Shown here: piece by piece, positions 11,641 to 23,689 of the stretch
Layout of the letters: every line of letters begins with the position of its first letter
Numbering within the stretch: the stretch's first letter is position 1
From: Marisa cornuarietis
Lineage: Eukaryota > Mollusca > Gastropoda > Architaenioglossa > Ampullariidae
Direction: 5' to 3'
DNA length: 64,000 bases
Assembly (NCBI GenBank): GCA_004794655.1
Contig: SMMW01000032.1
Span: 682,001-746,000 of the forward strand
The notes under the pieces: model-generated
The model's database searches: none
Told to the model about the DNA's origin: nothing
The model's input: the letters and a program-made list of their open reading frames with translations, nothing else
Program-made: the position numbers and the translations under genes

Positions 11641-12505
11641 ATTCTCGGCTCATAAATCAGTCCCGAGGCAGAGTAAACTAAGAGCAGACTACGGACAGGC
11701 GCCATTGTTTCTGTGACAGGAGCAGTTTGCCGTCTAAATTAAAACTGTTTTAACAGAAATCCACTTCTGTGAGAAGGGGAAAAAGTCGATGTTAACCTAA
11801 GATAAAGATCCATTGAAGCAATTTCGTCTTCCGCTGCAGCAGTTCCGATCAGAGTCTCCTGATCCCCTCCGCCATAAATTTTCTGCTGCTTGTCTGCTCT
11901 TGACCCTCTAACACCGATGCTGCGGCTGGTGGTTCACTGGTTCTAGTGAGTGTATGGAAGTGCTCTCCCTTCATCTGAATCCCTCCCGAGCTCTTTAGTA
12001 CATAATGCCGCCTGGGGAAAGAAAGATGGTTTCTGTCGCAAAATAAAGCCAAACAGAAAAAAAGAGATTAAATATTCGCTGCAGAAGTCAGCAATTTTTG
12101 TGACTGACAGTCTCATGTAAATGCTCGACTCTCACTGAAGCCCTGCACCTGGTATCGGATCAGAACAACTGGAATCAAACACGAGGAAATCATGTCTTTC
12201 AGCCTCAGAGATGTTCAGCAGGAATCTACCCGCGATTTAGAAGTTCGACCCAGTCCTCCAGAGACACAGGAAGGTTGATGGTGAGGCTAACAGTCATCTG
12301 CAGCCATGCTTTGAAGAGTTTTATGGGGCCGGCTAGGGATGAGGCTGTTTTGTCCGAGCAGCCATCAGAATCAGTCCCGTTTGTCACGACATACGCCTGT
12401 CTGAAACTTTTCAACTTCTGAGAGATAACAGAGCTTAGTCATTTCCCTCTTTTGATAGTTTGCAGCCATTTGATTAGATAGTTACTACTCCTTACTTGCC
12501 ACACT
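11641..12505. other. unassigned DNA
   Basis: No recognisable gene or repeat. Confidence 0.5.
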
Positions 12506-12673
12506 AGGGGGGAAGGGGACGTGTTTTATACCGACCAAGCAACTAAGGCTAATATCATGGCAATCAGCCAGCCCTGTAAACAAACGCCACATGCAGAGAA
12601 AGAACAGCGTGCCCGAGACGAGAGTTGAACCCAGGACACCCAGCCCTCACTGTATTGGTGACAGGCGGTAACC
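12506..12673 (-). mobile_element. tRNA-derived SINE, family C, 3' portion (interrupted)
   Basis: This is the distal part of a minus-strand SINE whose head lies at 14755-14782, on the far side of the hAT insertion. It carries the B box GGTTCAACTCT (plus-strand 12621-12631) followed by a tail with CTCGGGCACGCTGTTCTTTC and GCCTTAGTTGCTTGGTCGG, ending near the G run at 12506-12512. The same head and body occur at 41885-42015. Without the insertion the SINE would be about 190 bp. Confidence 0.88.
12666..12673. repeat. hAT target-site duplication, left
   Basis: CGGTAACC. One base differs from the right copy; SINE family comparison shows the right copy keeps the ancestral base. Confidence 0.85.
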
Positions 12674-14754
12674 CAGTGGTTCTTAACTGGGGTTCTATCC
12701 AACCCTAGGGGTTCGGTGAGTCGGTCTCAGGGGTTCGGCGGAGGTCAAGACACACCCGACTGATTATGTAAATTCGTGATGACATTACTTGCTGCAGATG
12801 ATACAGTTACATTAATTGACCAATCAGTGCTGCGGAGAATTGAGTTTGCTCAGAAGTCACCGTGTGACTGTCGTAGTCGTACGTGGTGTGGTTTCTTTCT
12901 CAATAGTTTAATCCATACTATATCGAGCAAAAAAAAAAAAAAAAAGAAAGTGGTCGGACGAATATGTACAACATGGATTCACATGGATCACGGAAGGTGA
13001 TGGGAGTCAGCGACCTGTCTGCATGATTTGCCATAACAACTTGAGCAACTCTAGTCTCGCACTGGCAAAACTGAAGGAACACTTCTTGAAGCTGTATGGA
13101 GATGGGGAACACAAGAACACAACGCTTGCTGAATTCAAGATGAAAAGAGCCACATTGGATGAAAGGACCACTCTGCCTGCTCTTGGATTTGTACCCGTGA
13201 ACAAACCGATCCTCACCGCATCGTACGAAGCTGCTTATCTCATCGCAAAGCAGGGCAACCGCACACCATCGGTGAAACACTCGTAACACCAGCAAGCGGT
13301 AAAGATGGCGAATCTGATACTCGGAACAAGCGGCCGAAGGTAAATCATCCCAAATTCCTCTTTCAAATGACACCATCAGTGACAGAATAGAGTGCATGAG
13401 TAAAGACATCTTGGCTCCAGTAGTCGCAGATATAATTTCAAGTCCAACAAAATTCAGCCTTCAACTGGACGAGACCACAGATGTTTGTATTGTAAGCCAG
13501 CTTGCGGTTTTCCTGTGCTATGTGAAAGACAACATGATAAAAGAAGAGTTTTTATTTTGTAAATCTCTTACAACAACAGCTAAGGCAGGCGATGTGAAGA
13601 AGCTTGTGGATGACTTCCTCAGACAACAACATTTCATGGGATATGGTTTCTGTAGTTTGTACGGACGGAGCTCCAGTCATGATGGGAAGAAAGTCTGGTT
13701 GTGGTAAGCTAGTATAAGCTGATGCACCACACATCATTGTTACGGATGGTATTCTGCACAGACATGGGTTGGCAACAAAAACCTTGCCTCCAAAAATTGC
13801 AGAAGTATTAAAAACTGTAGTGGAATGTGTGAACTATGTGCGAAATAGTGCTCTGAGGCACCGCATCTCCAGTGAGCTGTGTAAAGAAATGGGCTCTGAA
13901 TTCCAGGTACTCCTGTACCATTCTAATGTTTGGTGGTTATCCCGGGGGACAGGTGCCGAATCGTTTTTTTTTTTTGTTTTTTTTTTGCCATGTGTGTGAA
14001 ATTAGCCTTGTTTTTTGCAAGAGCACCAACATTGTCATGCAGATTGCTTCCAAAATCCTAAGTTCATTCTCATTTTACATGGCTGATATATTTGCAGCTC
14101 TAAATCATCTTAATCAACAGATGCAGGGTGGTGGATCCAACATCTTGGAAGCAGAAGAAAACCTGAAGGCTTTTCCAAAAACAAAAAAACTACCGTTATG
14201 GAAACTACAAACAGAGAACAATAACTTCGCAAACTTTCCCCTTCTGGACGACTGTGTAAGTAAGATCGAAGATGTGTCTGGAATCGGAGACATTTCTGTA
14301 TCCATGGAACTGAAGCAAACAATTGCCACGCACTTAGATGAGCTTGCAAAGTCTCTCGATGGATATTTCCCTACAAGAGAGTCACATCCAGCAGGTTGCT
14401 GACTTGGCATAAAACAACAATTAACTAACATCCAGCAGGGGCGAGACAGCCGTTCACGTTTGATGTTGAGACAGAAGATGTCAATCATGAATACTTCGAC
14501 GAAATCATTGAAATTCAGCAGAGACAGGTTCAACAGCAACTCTCAGAACAACAACAACAACAACACTCTCAACGTTTTGGTGTCGACAGTTGGAAAGGTA
14601 CCCAATTATTGCTAAGAAAGCCCTGACATATTTTATACCATTTGTTACAACATTTGGAAAAAAATCTTATTTGATTGATCACTAAAGAAGGGTTGGGTGA
14701 ATGTGAATATGAAACTGGTGGGTTCGGTACCTCAAACCAGGTTAAAAACCACTG
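12674..14754 (+). mobile_element. hAT-superfamily DNA transposon, 2,081 bp, inactive
   Basis: The element starts CAGTGGTTCTTAACTGGGG (12674) and ends in the inverted counterpart, read inward from 14754 as CAGTGGTTTTTAACCTGG. It is flanked by an 8-bp target duplication, CGGTAACC (12666-12673) and CGCTAACC (14755-14762), with one mismatch. An 8-bp duplication and CAGTGGTT-type ends are hallmarks of the hAT superfamily. It carries a decayed BED/hAT transposase on the plus strand and lies inside a family C SINE. That SINE gives an internal control: the uninterrupted copy at 41.9 kb reads through this point with a single copy of the target site. Confidence 0.93.
12963..14665 (+). pseudogene. hAT transposase, BED finger to hATC, multiply frameshifted
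   Basis: In order along the plus strand: a BED-type zinc finger (YVQHGFTW at 12963, then CMIC with a downstream KLKEHF); a linker; the first catalytic-core motif LDETTD at 13465-13482; a second acidic motif CTDGAP at 13658-13675, reached only after a frameshift; HRHGLATKTLP near 13760; WWLSRG at 13931-13948; an alpha-helical segment with ADIFAALNHLN near 14080; and the start of the C-terminal hATC dimerisation region (YPIIAKKAL at 14599). This order matches the ZBED/FAM200/SCAND3-like branch of hAT transposases. A T-rich insertion at 13965-13987 interrupts the frame, at least four further frameshifts or stops occur, no start codon precedes the finger in frame, and the hATC region is truncated. 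A (CAA)n run encodes poly-Gln near 14550. It is dead as a transposase source. Confidence 0.9.
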
Positions 14755-14762
14755 CGCTAACC
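14755..14762. repeat. hAT target-site duplication, right
   Basis: CGCTAACC, also part of the SINE head (GGTTAGCG on the minus strand). Confidence 0.85.
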
Positions 14763-14782
14763 GCTGCGCCACCAGGCCACCC
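14755..14782 (-). mobile_element. SINE family C, head portion (interrupted)
   Basis: On the minus strand this reads GGTGGCGCAGCGGTTAGCG, the A-box half of the family C tRNA-like head, found intact at 41.89 kb. It ends abruptly at the hAT terminus. Together with 12506-12673 it forms one SINE. Confidence 0.85.
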
Positions 14783-15913
14783 TTGTCCCCGCTAATGTCG
14801 CTGACATCTTCACAAAAGGTTCTCCTTAAAATCTTTCTTTCTCTTCCTGTCTCGCTTGAATGAGAGAGAATGAGAGAAAAAATGTGAAGAGAGAGGAATA
14901 GAGTTAATGGACTGGTCCACATTAATTGACAAGCCGCTGACATAAGTTTTAATGTTAATCACAGGTTAGAACTTTTCTCTTTTCAACCATCAATGGAGAA
15001 ACCCACCAGAAATGTTCGGCTCTACTGCAACTTTCGAATAATAAATGTTAGTGGCAGGAGACAAGTTCACCTCTCATGACTTTCAATCTCGAAAGTTAGA
15101 AAGTTCTCGATAAAAGATGCCTTCAGCTGTGACCTGCTCTTTTCTACTGGAGATTAGAATGATGTCATCTGAAACTTGACCACGTGTGTCAGTCTGACAG
15201 TTTGACCACAGCTGCCTAAATTAAATGGTTTGGTGTAATAAGTTTTAAACTGGGGGTTACAAACCTGCCGGCAGCAATTTGTCAGGCAAGACAGACAGCC
15301 TTTGACAAGAGCACGAACAGCTCAATTTTTTCCCAAACGGATTCTGAAGTCTGTTCCACCAGATGTATTTAAATAAACGCACAGCAAAAGATATATTTCA
15401 TCTTCTCTTTGCAAACAACCATTATGTTCGAAGATATCGTGTATTCTAAATTGTGAACGAACTAAAAAATGAAAATTAAATAAAAATTTCAGAACGTGCT
15501 GTCAGGTTCTTTTCTTGATGCAAACTTTTGCAGAAAAGGACTTTCGTCGCTCACTTCGTATTTATTTCTTTCCTGATTAATTCGGTTGGCCTGGGAGAAA
15601 CTAATTGATATTCAAAGTGTACCAGAGGTCTTTCCATAGAAACTATTGCCTTAAACCCAGTGCAACGCAGTTGTTTTTGTTGACAGGTATGCCTGCTGTT
15701 GAAGACAGGTGAGAGAGATTTCATTGTACTCTGCGTATTGTTGTGATAATAACCTGGCCATAAATTTGTTTACAGTTTGCTTTGCTTTCTCACACCAGTC
15801 TGCAGCGGTCTCAGGGGGTGGGACGTGTCACGATTTCTCGAAAGTTCGGGAAGAACAGCCATTGGTCTCAGGTCTACCCATCATTCCAAAGGTTTCAGTC
15901 TTCTACTGGACCA
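14783..15913. other. unassigned DNA
   Basis: No recognisable gene or repeat. Confidence 0.5.
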
Positions 15914-15987
15914 GTAACACACCAGTAATGAGCAACACACCAGTAATGAGTAACACACCAGTAAGGAGTAACACACCACTAATGAGT
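15914..15987. repeat. 18-bp minisatellite, ~4 copies
   Basis: Tandem copies of an 18-bp unit with CAACACACCAGTAATGAG as a typical member and one or two substitutions per copy. Confidence 0.92.
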
Positions 15988-17721
15988 CTATAAGGATCCA
16001 GTAAGGAACCAACAACCAGCCACTGAAGACCAACCACAAACCGTTTTCTCTGTCAAATTTAAGTCTCAAAGGGTTTCGTTTGCGGGCACCAATGACAATG
16101 ACAATGATGTCGGGCACCATGCCATGGTAGTCGCTAACAAGACGTTTGGCAGAATTGTTTAATTATAATTTTAATTATAATGAGATACAGTTTTTTACTA
16201 ATTGAAGTAAATTGAAAAAATAAATCTCTGTAATAAACACAAACTTCTTGAACTTGATGTGTGATGAAAAAAACCCAGTCAACATTCCCACCCCGACACC
16301 CCAGCTGTATCCCGAAAAAAGCTCCACTTGAGATGCATACACACAGACCTACGCACATGTCGACTGTACACGTAGCTGTTTTGATTGAATTCCATGCAAT
16401 GAACCCGACAATCGATGACCTTATGTGGACCGAGAGAGGCTCTTGACTTCTCAGGGTGTGTTAAAAGGGTTTTTCTCCGCGTGCTTGTCTAAAGGTCTTC
16501 GTTAATGGCTGCACACAGTTACACTTGCCACAGTGCACGGCATGAGACCTCACGAGAACCGGCGAGAGCGGAAATGACGTGCATTGGTGACGACAAGGGG
16601 TCACAGGCCTATTCCTGACCTCGATTAACTCGTTTGTTTCAAGTGAGTCCATTGGCCTTTCGGACGGAACGAGTGACCACTGCAATGCCGTGTTTGTCTT
16701 TGATACCGAGAGTTACACGTGGCATTAGTAATTAACCTCTGAGTTCACGGTCATGCTCCAGTAAACACAACAAGAAAATAATATTCACAAGTAAATCTCC
16801 TGTTACTGCTCTTGTTTTACTTGTCTTTCGATATCTTCGTTCTTTTGACCCTCAGTTGGGACAGATTTTTTTTCTCTGGTGTCCTGACTAACTGACACTA
16901 ACAGTTTTAAACCTGTTTGAAAAGTTCTCTCCCATAAAGGGTCTGTAAATTCCAGTTTAAAATGTTCATGATTTCTTAAGCAGTATTATAATACAAGTGT
17001 TTGATTGCAGTTCAAAGCTAAGATGAAATCGTTTCGTCACATCTTTTTTAAACCTACAATGATTGGAGAAATTTGATTTTTGATGTTTGAACTACAGACA
17101 CTAGCTTTAGGGAAGACATGAGATTCGAACACACGAGGTGAGAGTCAAGGCTGCGGCTCGTATTATTCCGGCGGCAGAGGTGGACGACTGTTCGACTTAA
17201 AGAAATCTTTTGATAGATACGAACATCAGAGTTAGATATATCGTGAATGAGAGTTGATAATGAGAATACAGTATCAGATAATTAATATACATTGCTCAAA
17301 TAAATTTAAATCATGATAATGAGCTGTTTTCTAATGCTTGTGAGTGGCTTTCACATTTTATCGCAATATTCACAGCCTTAAATATTCTTTTTTCTCTTGC
17401 ACTTTTTTGAGTTAGGAGTCGAAGGAAGGGAAGAAGAGCGAGATAAGGGGATGGGGGAGACAGAGAGTGAGAGAGAAAGCAATGGGGAGAATTTTTTTTT
17501 TTTTTACATCACCCGGCACCTCTCCGTAGGCTTATTTGATCGAGTGATCGCCCCTATCGCCAATTCGTGATTCTAGCCGTCTTCTGTTTGTCTAGGGATA
17601 TTTTCGCAAGACCAGTGGCAAAGTCTTAGAAATGGGAGAGCTTCTGAGCTAACGATCAGTAAATTCATTTCCTGCTTCGTTTTCATCTCACATCTGCGGC
17701 TTTCGACAGATTTATCCCCCC
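15988..17721. other. unassigned DNA
   Basis: No gene recognised. There is a short AT palindrome near 16158-16180 and a purine-rich segment at 17410-17490. The word GTGTTCGAATCTCATG (minus strand, about 17119-17134) resembles a B box but has no wider SINE similarity that I can see. Confidence 0.5.
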
Positions 17722-17722
17722 C

Positions 17723-17786
<64 letters not shown>
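17722..17786. repeat. (CTGT)n microsatellite
   Basis: About 16 copies. The flanks do not resemble those of the other CTGT tracts at 1.8 and 32.8 kb, so these are independent expansions. Confidence 0.97.
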
Positions 17787-20097
17787 CTGCTGGGTGTTAC
17801 TGCATGCCCTCTCCCCTTCCTTCTGTCTCTCTCTCTCTCTTCCCTCACACCCAGCACTCAGCCGAAGCCGACCCACCCATCAATACAGCGGCCGACCAAC
17901 AGGGAATAGCAGGGGTACCAATAAATATTTGAAGCTGTCTACGGATCTTCTAAGCTTCGAGTTCGATAAGCAGCTCCTGTGATTCCTATCACGAACCTAA
18001 ACGCCGGTTTGAGGAAATCTGGAGCCAGAGCCAGATGACCTCACTGGATGTGCATGTTGTACACGAGTGTTGTCCACACGCCTTCCTGTCTGTAGATGAT
18101 CATAGACACAGCTCACCACTTTTTGCTAGGTATTGGGAATAGGTATTCAACGACTAAATCTTCTATCTGTTATTTGTTTTTTTTTTTACAATTTCTTCAT
18201 TTTTTCACGTTTATCAGAACTAACATATTAAAGACCAAGAACTTTTTGGTTTAATTCTCAAACGGAGATTAAATGACTACTTCCGTTAGAAACGACATCG
18301 ATAGTTTGTCTTTTAAACATTTCTACAGAATTTAAAGCCCCTTTCTCAATAACTAGAAATATACACAGCTTAGAGGTGCATGTGTTTGATTTAGATTAGT
18401 GGTAGCGCCCATACAACCACATGAATATAAACAATTTTATACTTGGTTTCGCCCTTAGTGCTTCGCCAGATGGTTTAATTTTTCTTGAGAGAAATGTCTA
18501 CCCACCACATGCATTCATTCAAATTTTAAGTAGGATACCGCGCATCTGAAACACTAAACTGATATTGTAACTGTAGCTGGTAATAGCATCCCGACTGATA
18601 TTATATCTCCTGCTATTTGTAGCCCTTCAGATTTAGCTTTAATTCTTTGCTATTTATATTCCTTCCAGATATTTGAGAATGTTTCGTAATAATAGCATTG
18701 AATGTAGATGTAAATGAATGCTTTTATAAATTATCATTATGGGTCGTTGGCTGTATATATAATATATAACATTAATATCAATAGTTGTGCATGTGGTTGT
18801 AAAGCCACCTCTTAGCCAAGTAAACTGATGGCTAAGAACTCAAAGCTCCTCCTGTTCTTTTTTTTGTATTTTAAGGTGCGGTGTACAGCAGGGCCAGAGT
18901 GAGTGAGTGAGTGAGTGAGTGAGTGAGTGAGTGAGTGAGTGAGTGATCACCAACCATCAATTGTATAGCTTGAAGTTATCAAATATTTTCGTTTAGAAAA
19001 AGTCACCGAAGGGAACAAAGCAAGGGTAGACAAACTGGCCGGGAAGAGAGCAGCCAGGCAAGATGTGCGTGTGTGGCCGGCCCCCTGGCTGGTGGTACAG
19101 ACAAGTAGATTGCTCGACCCACCATCCATCCTCCTCTCATCCCTCCCTCCACACAAAGTGACAAGGTGTCATTGGAGGGGCGCCATAATCCGTTTGAATA
19201 GCAAGGCAGTGCCCTCCCCTTATCGTGTTACTTCTACAGTTTGATGCTTCTAGCAATAATTGTCTCCCCTTCTAGGACAGACAGGAAGGGAAAAACGCGT
19301 GAGAGGATAATACAAACAATCAGAGGTAAGGAAGAAGAGACACAGAAATCTTAGGAAGCGAGAAAGAAAGTAATGCAGCAAGAAGAATCAATAACAAAAA
19401 CAAAACATTCAAACTTTAAAGGTAAAACAACCTCAAAAAGTTTCTTAACTTCTAGCATCAATGTTATTGAATAATACCTTTACATACACTTGTTTTACTT
19501 TTGATTTTTGGTTGTTCTTAGCTTTGTCAAATTTTAATTATGAAAATAAAAATTTCACTGAAAGCTGTGTATAATCTTCTGTTTTCGGGTTTTCAGAAAA
19601 CTGTTCTTTGTAGTAGTCACGGTTTAAACGCATAAAATGATAAAAATTAAACTTTTTCGGAAAATCGTTGCATGTAACTTCCGAAGAAGATGTCGTCTAG
19701 TCCATTAAGCTGTCAACTCCATCAAACTGTCTAGACCATCATTTTCTCCAGTCCATGTGATTCACTAAGTACTTTCATGGACAAGTTCATCAGCTGACAT
19801 TTTGTGTCCGGTGCACTGAAAATCCTGACTGTGTGTACATTTTAGTGGCCCAGAAACATGGGCATTAGATTTGCAATGTAGAAAAAGTCATAAACAAATG
19901 GACAAAATGTGTTGTTTACCAATATAACAATAATACATTTCCTATTAACTGTCAGCGCGCTGCCGAAAAATCTACTTAAAACCTTATGAGGCTAAACAAG
20001 GTCTTTAGGTCACGTGCACTTTCAGAAATCACCTGTGATTCTGGTTCCTGAAGGCCACAGACAGACAGAAAGGTTAGTGTGAGAGAGGGACATCACT
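17787..20097. other. unassigned AT-rich DNA
   Basis: No gene recognised; it contains only the GAGT tract at 18.9 kb. Confidence 0.5.
18897..18946. repeat. (GAGT)n microsatellite
   Basis: Twelve uninterrupted GAGT units. The same motif recurs at 41.6 kb and, as ACTC, forms the core of the minisatellite at 42.7-43.7 kb. Confidence 0.97.
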
Positions 20098-20200
20098 TAT
20101 AGTATATAGTATATAGTATAGTGATAGGATATAGTATATAGTATAGTGATAGTATATCTATATAGTATATAGGATATAGTATATTGTATAGTGATAGGAT
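20098..20200. repeat. AT-rich minisatellite (TATAGTATATAG-type)
   Basis: Irregular repeats of TATAGTATATAG and TATAGTGATAGGATA, with GTGATAGGAT recurring three times. Unit lengths vary, which points to repeated slippage. Confidence 0.85.
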
Positions 20201-20259
20201 GTGTCCCATCTGTACGTCGATTAAAAGTCATTACAAAATAACTTCTTTTTAATAGCAAT

Positions 20260-20355
20260 CACACACACACACACACACACACACTCATGCACGCACACAC
20301 ACGCGTACACATAAAGACAAGTACCTCCACACTCACCTCCGTACGCACGTCCACA

Positions 20356-20422
<67 letters not shown>
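20260..20422. repeat. two (CA)n tracts
   Basis: CA runs at 20260-20284 and 20359-20422, joined by a CA/CG-rich degenerate segment. Confidence 0.95.
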
Positions 20423-20424
<2 letters not shown>

Positions 20425-20932
20425 CAGACCAGTCTAGACAAAGTGAAATGTCTGAAATAGTGATATCCACTTGTATATCAGTCAGTTCTACTTCTTTTTT
20501 CTTCATGAATAATGTCACACCAAAGCACTCCCCACAGACAGAACCAACAGTACTGAAGACTAGTAAACTTACACCACAAGTAAATTATTCGAATCGGAAT
20601 GCTCCGATAAATATAAATTTGAGCTATTTATTTTACTCGCTCTTTATCCATAGGAGGCTCAGTGACCCGGGTTCGTAGTGAGGAATCAACAAATCAGATG
20701 CACATCAACACCCAAGGGTTTTTATAAACACTGGTTAATACTCACGGCCTGACCACCCACAGCCCCACCAAGCCTCTGTAGCCATGCACAAGATGGGGAC
20801 TTCTTTATTATCAGCCCATCTGACAGGTTCGTGCCTGTTTCCAATTTCAGGACATTGCAGCTTTCAATCGTTAGCCAATCGTTAGTGACTTCACCTTCCG
20901 GTCTATATAGTTACCTGTTAGCTGACCTCACC

Positions 20933-21680
20933 TCTGAGGTGATCTTACCTTTTGTTAGATAGCTAACCGTGAGGTGATCTTACCTTTTTTATATAGCTAA
21001 CCGTGAGATGATCTTACCTTTTGTTATATAGCTAACCGTGAGGTGATCTTACCTTTTTTATATAGCTAACCGTGAGATGATCTTACCTTTTGTTATATAG
21101 CTAACCGTGAGATGATCTTACCTTTTGTTATATAGCTAACCGTGAGATGATCTTACCTTTTGTTATATAGCTAACCGTGAGATGATCTTACCTTTTGTTA
21201 TATAGCTAACCGTGAGATGATCTTACCTTTTGTTATATAGCTAACCGTGAGATGATCTTACCTTTTGTTATATAGCTAACCGTGAGATGATCTTACCTTT
21301 TGTTATATAGCTAACCGTGAGATGATCTTACCTTTTGTTATATAGCTAACCGTGAGATGATCTTACCTTTTGTTAGATAGCTAACCGTGAGGTGATCTTA
21401 CCTTTTGTTATATAGCTAACCGTGAGATGATCTTACCTTTTGCTAGATAGCTAACCGTGAGGTGATCTTACCTTTTTTATATAGCTAACCGTGAGGTGAT
21501 CTTACCTTTTGTTAGATAGCTAACCGTGAGGTGATCTTACCTTTTGTTATATAGCTAACCGTGAGATGATCTTACCTTTTGCTAGATAGCTAACCGTGAG
21601 GTGATCTTACGTTTTGTTAGATAGCTAACCGTGAGATGATCTTACCTTTTGTTAGATAGCTAACCGTGAGGTGATCTTCA
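20933..21680. repeat. 35-bp minisatellite, ~22 copies
   Basis: The unit contains GCTAACCGTGAG, then A or G, then TGATCTTACCTTTTGTTA and TATA or GATA. About 22 copies are nearly identical apart from a few diagnostic sites: GAGATG or GAGGTG, TTATATA, TTAGATA or CTAGATA, and three 34-bp copies with TTTTTT in place of TTTTGTT. A block of about nine identical copies occupies roughly 21070-21365, while variant types sit at both ends. This is the pattern expected from recent expansion in the centre of the array. Confidence 0.97.
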
Positions 21681-21952
21681 ATAAGAAAGATCAATTCTGC
21701 TTCCACGTGACAAGACAAGTGACAGTGCACCTTAATCTCCCTTCATTGCATCTACTGTCGATAGAACTTTCGAGGCTTGCCATTCAGTATACGAGTTAGT
21801 TCAGCCAAAACATTTCTCTCCTTGAGATTATTATAGCTGCCCATACCAGTCATTGCCTCTTTACACACTTTCTGTGGGCTTAGGTTCAACAGTGAAGAAA
21901 ATCTGACCTGCTGTTGCAAACCACCCACGCACTGAAATAATTGGGGAAGGAG

Positions 21953-22135
21953 GGTAACCGAGAGGTTAGATCACCAATGTCTGAAACCGATGAGATACGT
22001 GTGCGACGCAGTGTATTGTTCCAGTTGACTCCTATTTTGAATGGATACCTGACTCTTTAGAGTCTTGGGGAAGGTAATGCAATAAAATAAAGGAGACTGG
22101 CTCGCCCTAAAAAAAATGGCCCTGGGACTAGTGCG
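21953..22135 (+). mobile_element. SINE family A, diverged copy
   Basis: The body TGGATACCTGACTCTTTAGAG followed by TTGGGGAAGGTAATGC aligns with the family A SINE at 5.4 kb read on its minus strand. The tRNA-like head is badly eroded, with GGTAACCGAGAGGTTAGA at the expected position and no clear B box. Confidence 0.6.
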
Positions 22136-23158
22136 TTGTTTGATACCTCACTTGCCAGCGACCGACAGGTCACCTTTCAGCTTTCGTGACAATAATATAC
22201 TAAAAACTTGAGTGTTGTTTTATATCGTATCATTACTGTGAACTAACAGCAGTGAAGAAATACAGGCGAGAACGAACAGTCGTGTAATAATGGATATGTA
22301 TAAACCAGCAACATCACAACAAATCAACCAAAATTTTTTTCTTTACATTTTTTAAAGACAGCAACTTGTTTGGAATGTGTAGACCATCGCACACAGTTGT
22401 AAGTGCCAAGGTTGTATGAATCTGCCTGCACTACTTTGCTTTATTAATATGTTTAATGAACATGTAACTTATCTCTCTAACTTGACACGTAAATCGCAAG
22501 CTCAAGATACAATTATACTAAAAAATAAAAAGATGATGAAAAACGAAAGCATGTAGTGAAGTTACGAGAGAAGAAATGACTTGCGGATGATTAAATCGCT
22601 GAAGATCACCCGAAATGTAAAAAATAATAATAAAGCCCTGAAACCCGTGGAAGCATGAGCGTAAAAAATCTTCGATAAATGAACAAAGAAAGATCTTGTT
22701 TGAAGTTTTCGATATTAAAATTTTTAAGGGTATAAATAAAGAACTACATTTTGTCATCATGTCACTTACCACACGATGACTCTCACGGTTACATAATTAT
22801 TTTAGCAAGGCTCGGTTTCCATCGCAAGTTGTGGTGGGAACCACACACCTGTCTATTTTGATAAACTGGGCCTGGTGCACATGACCGAGGCAATCCAGTC
22901 AGACGTCGCCAAAGTCTGTAATTTCAGGGTGGGAAAAAAATTGGACAGTTGATGGAAAGCGACTCGTCCTGCTTTGTACATGCCATCAACCCACCCGTCT
23001 GTCCGTCTGTGTTGTTGCAGACACCACGATCTTGCCCTCCACACCGCCTCACACTCTGTCACCCAACCAGGTACGGCCATGCGCGAGTGGACTGGAAAGC
23101 CGGGTGCACCAACCTATTCCTCACGACAAACGGGTTGAAACTGCCTCGGTTACGTTCA

Positions 23159-23196
23159 CCATCCCGCCTGCCCCGCCTGCCCCGCCTGCCCCGCCT
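23159..23196. repeat. 9-bp (CCCGCCTGC)n repeat, ~4 copies
   Basis: CCGCCTGCC repeats four times with no substitutions. Confidence 0.9.
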
Positions 23197-23689
23197 CATA
23201 ATCATCTGTTTGCCCGCAATTAGGCTGCATTTTCATTACCCAGCCATCCATGCACTCCGCGCTTAGTCTCTTGGTCGTGTTATCAATCGATATGTGATAT
23301 TTGCCCCCCTAAATCAGCCCCCCACAGCCGGGTAATCAATTTAAGATCCAGCCATCGATCACCTGGCTTTTCACCGAGTCCCTTAAAACGTTACGAATAT
23401 GACATAACAAAGACTTACTCTTAATTTCGAAAACTTTATTTTAACTTTGTAGCTGCTTCAACTTGCTTTCGTGCTTGGTGATCTTTCTTCTCTTTTCTTT
23501 CTATCGGTTTACTCTCCTTCCTCTTTCTTTCTCTCTCTCTCTCTTTGTCCTCCTTCCCTAATCGAAGACTCACGCAAGCGAACCTGGCCCTGCTATTAGG
23601 CCCGCCATTGACTAGCAATTGTCTAACCTTAATTCGTTCATGACTCGACAGTGCGCCCGAGCGCCAAAATAGCACGCGACCTTCTAAAA

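Noticed and set aside
12674..14754. Host ZBED-like gene
   Set aside because: Terminal inverted repeats, an 8-bp target duplication and multiple frameshifts show a transposon relic rather than a domesticated gene.
20933..21680. CRISPR-like array (35-bp period)
   Set aside because: There are no unique spacers between repeats; units are directly head to tail, so this is a minisatellite, and the DNA is eukaryotic.
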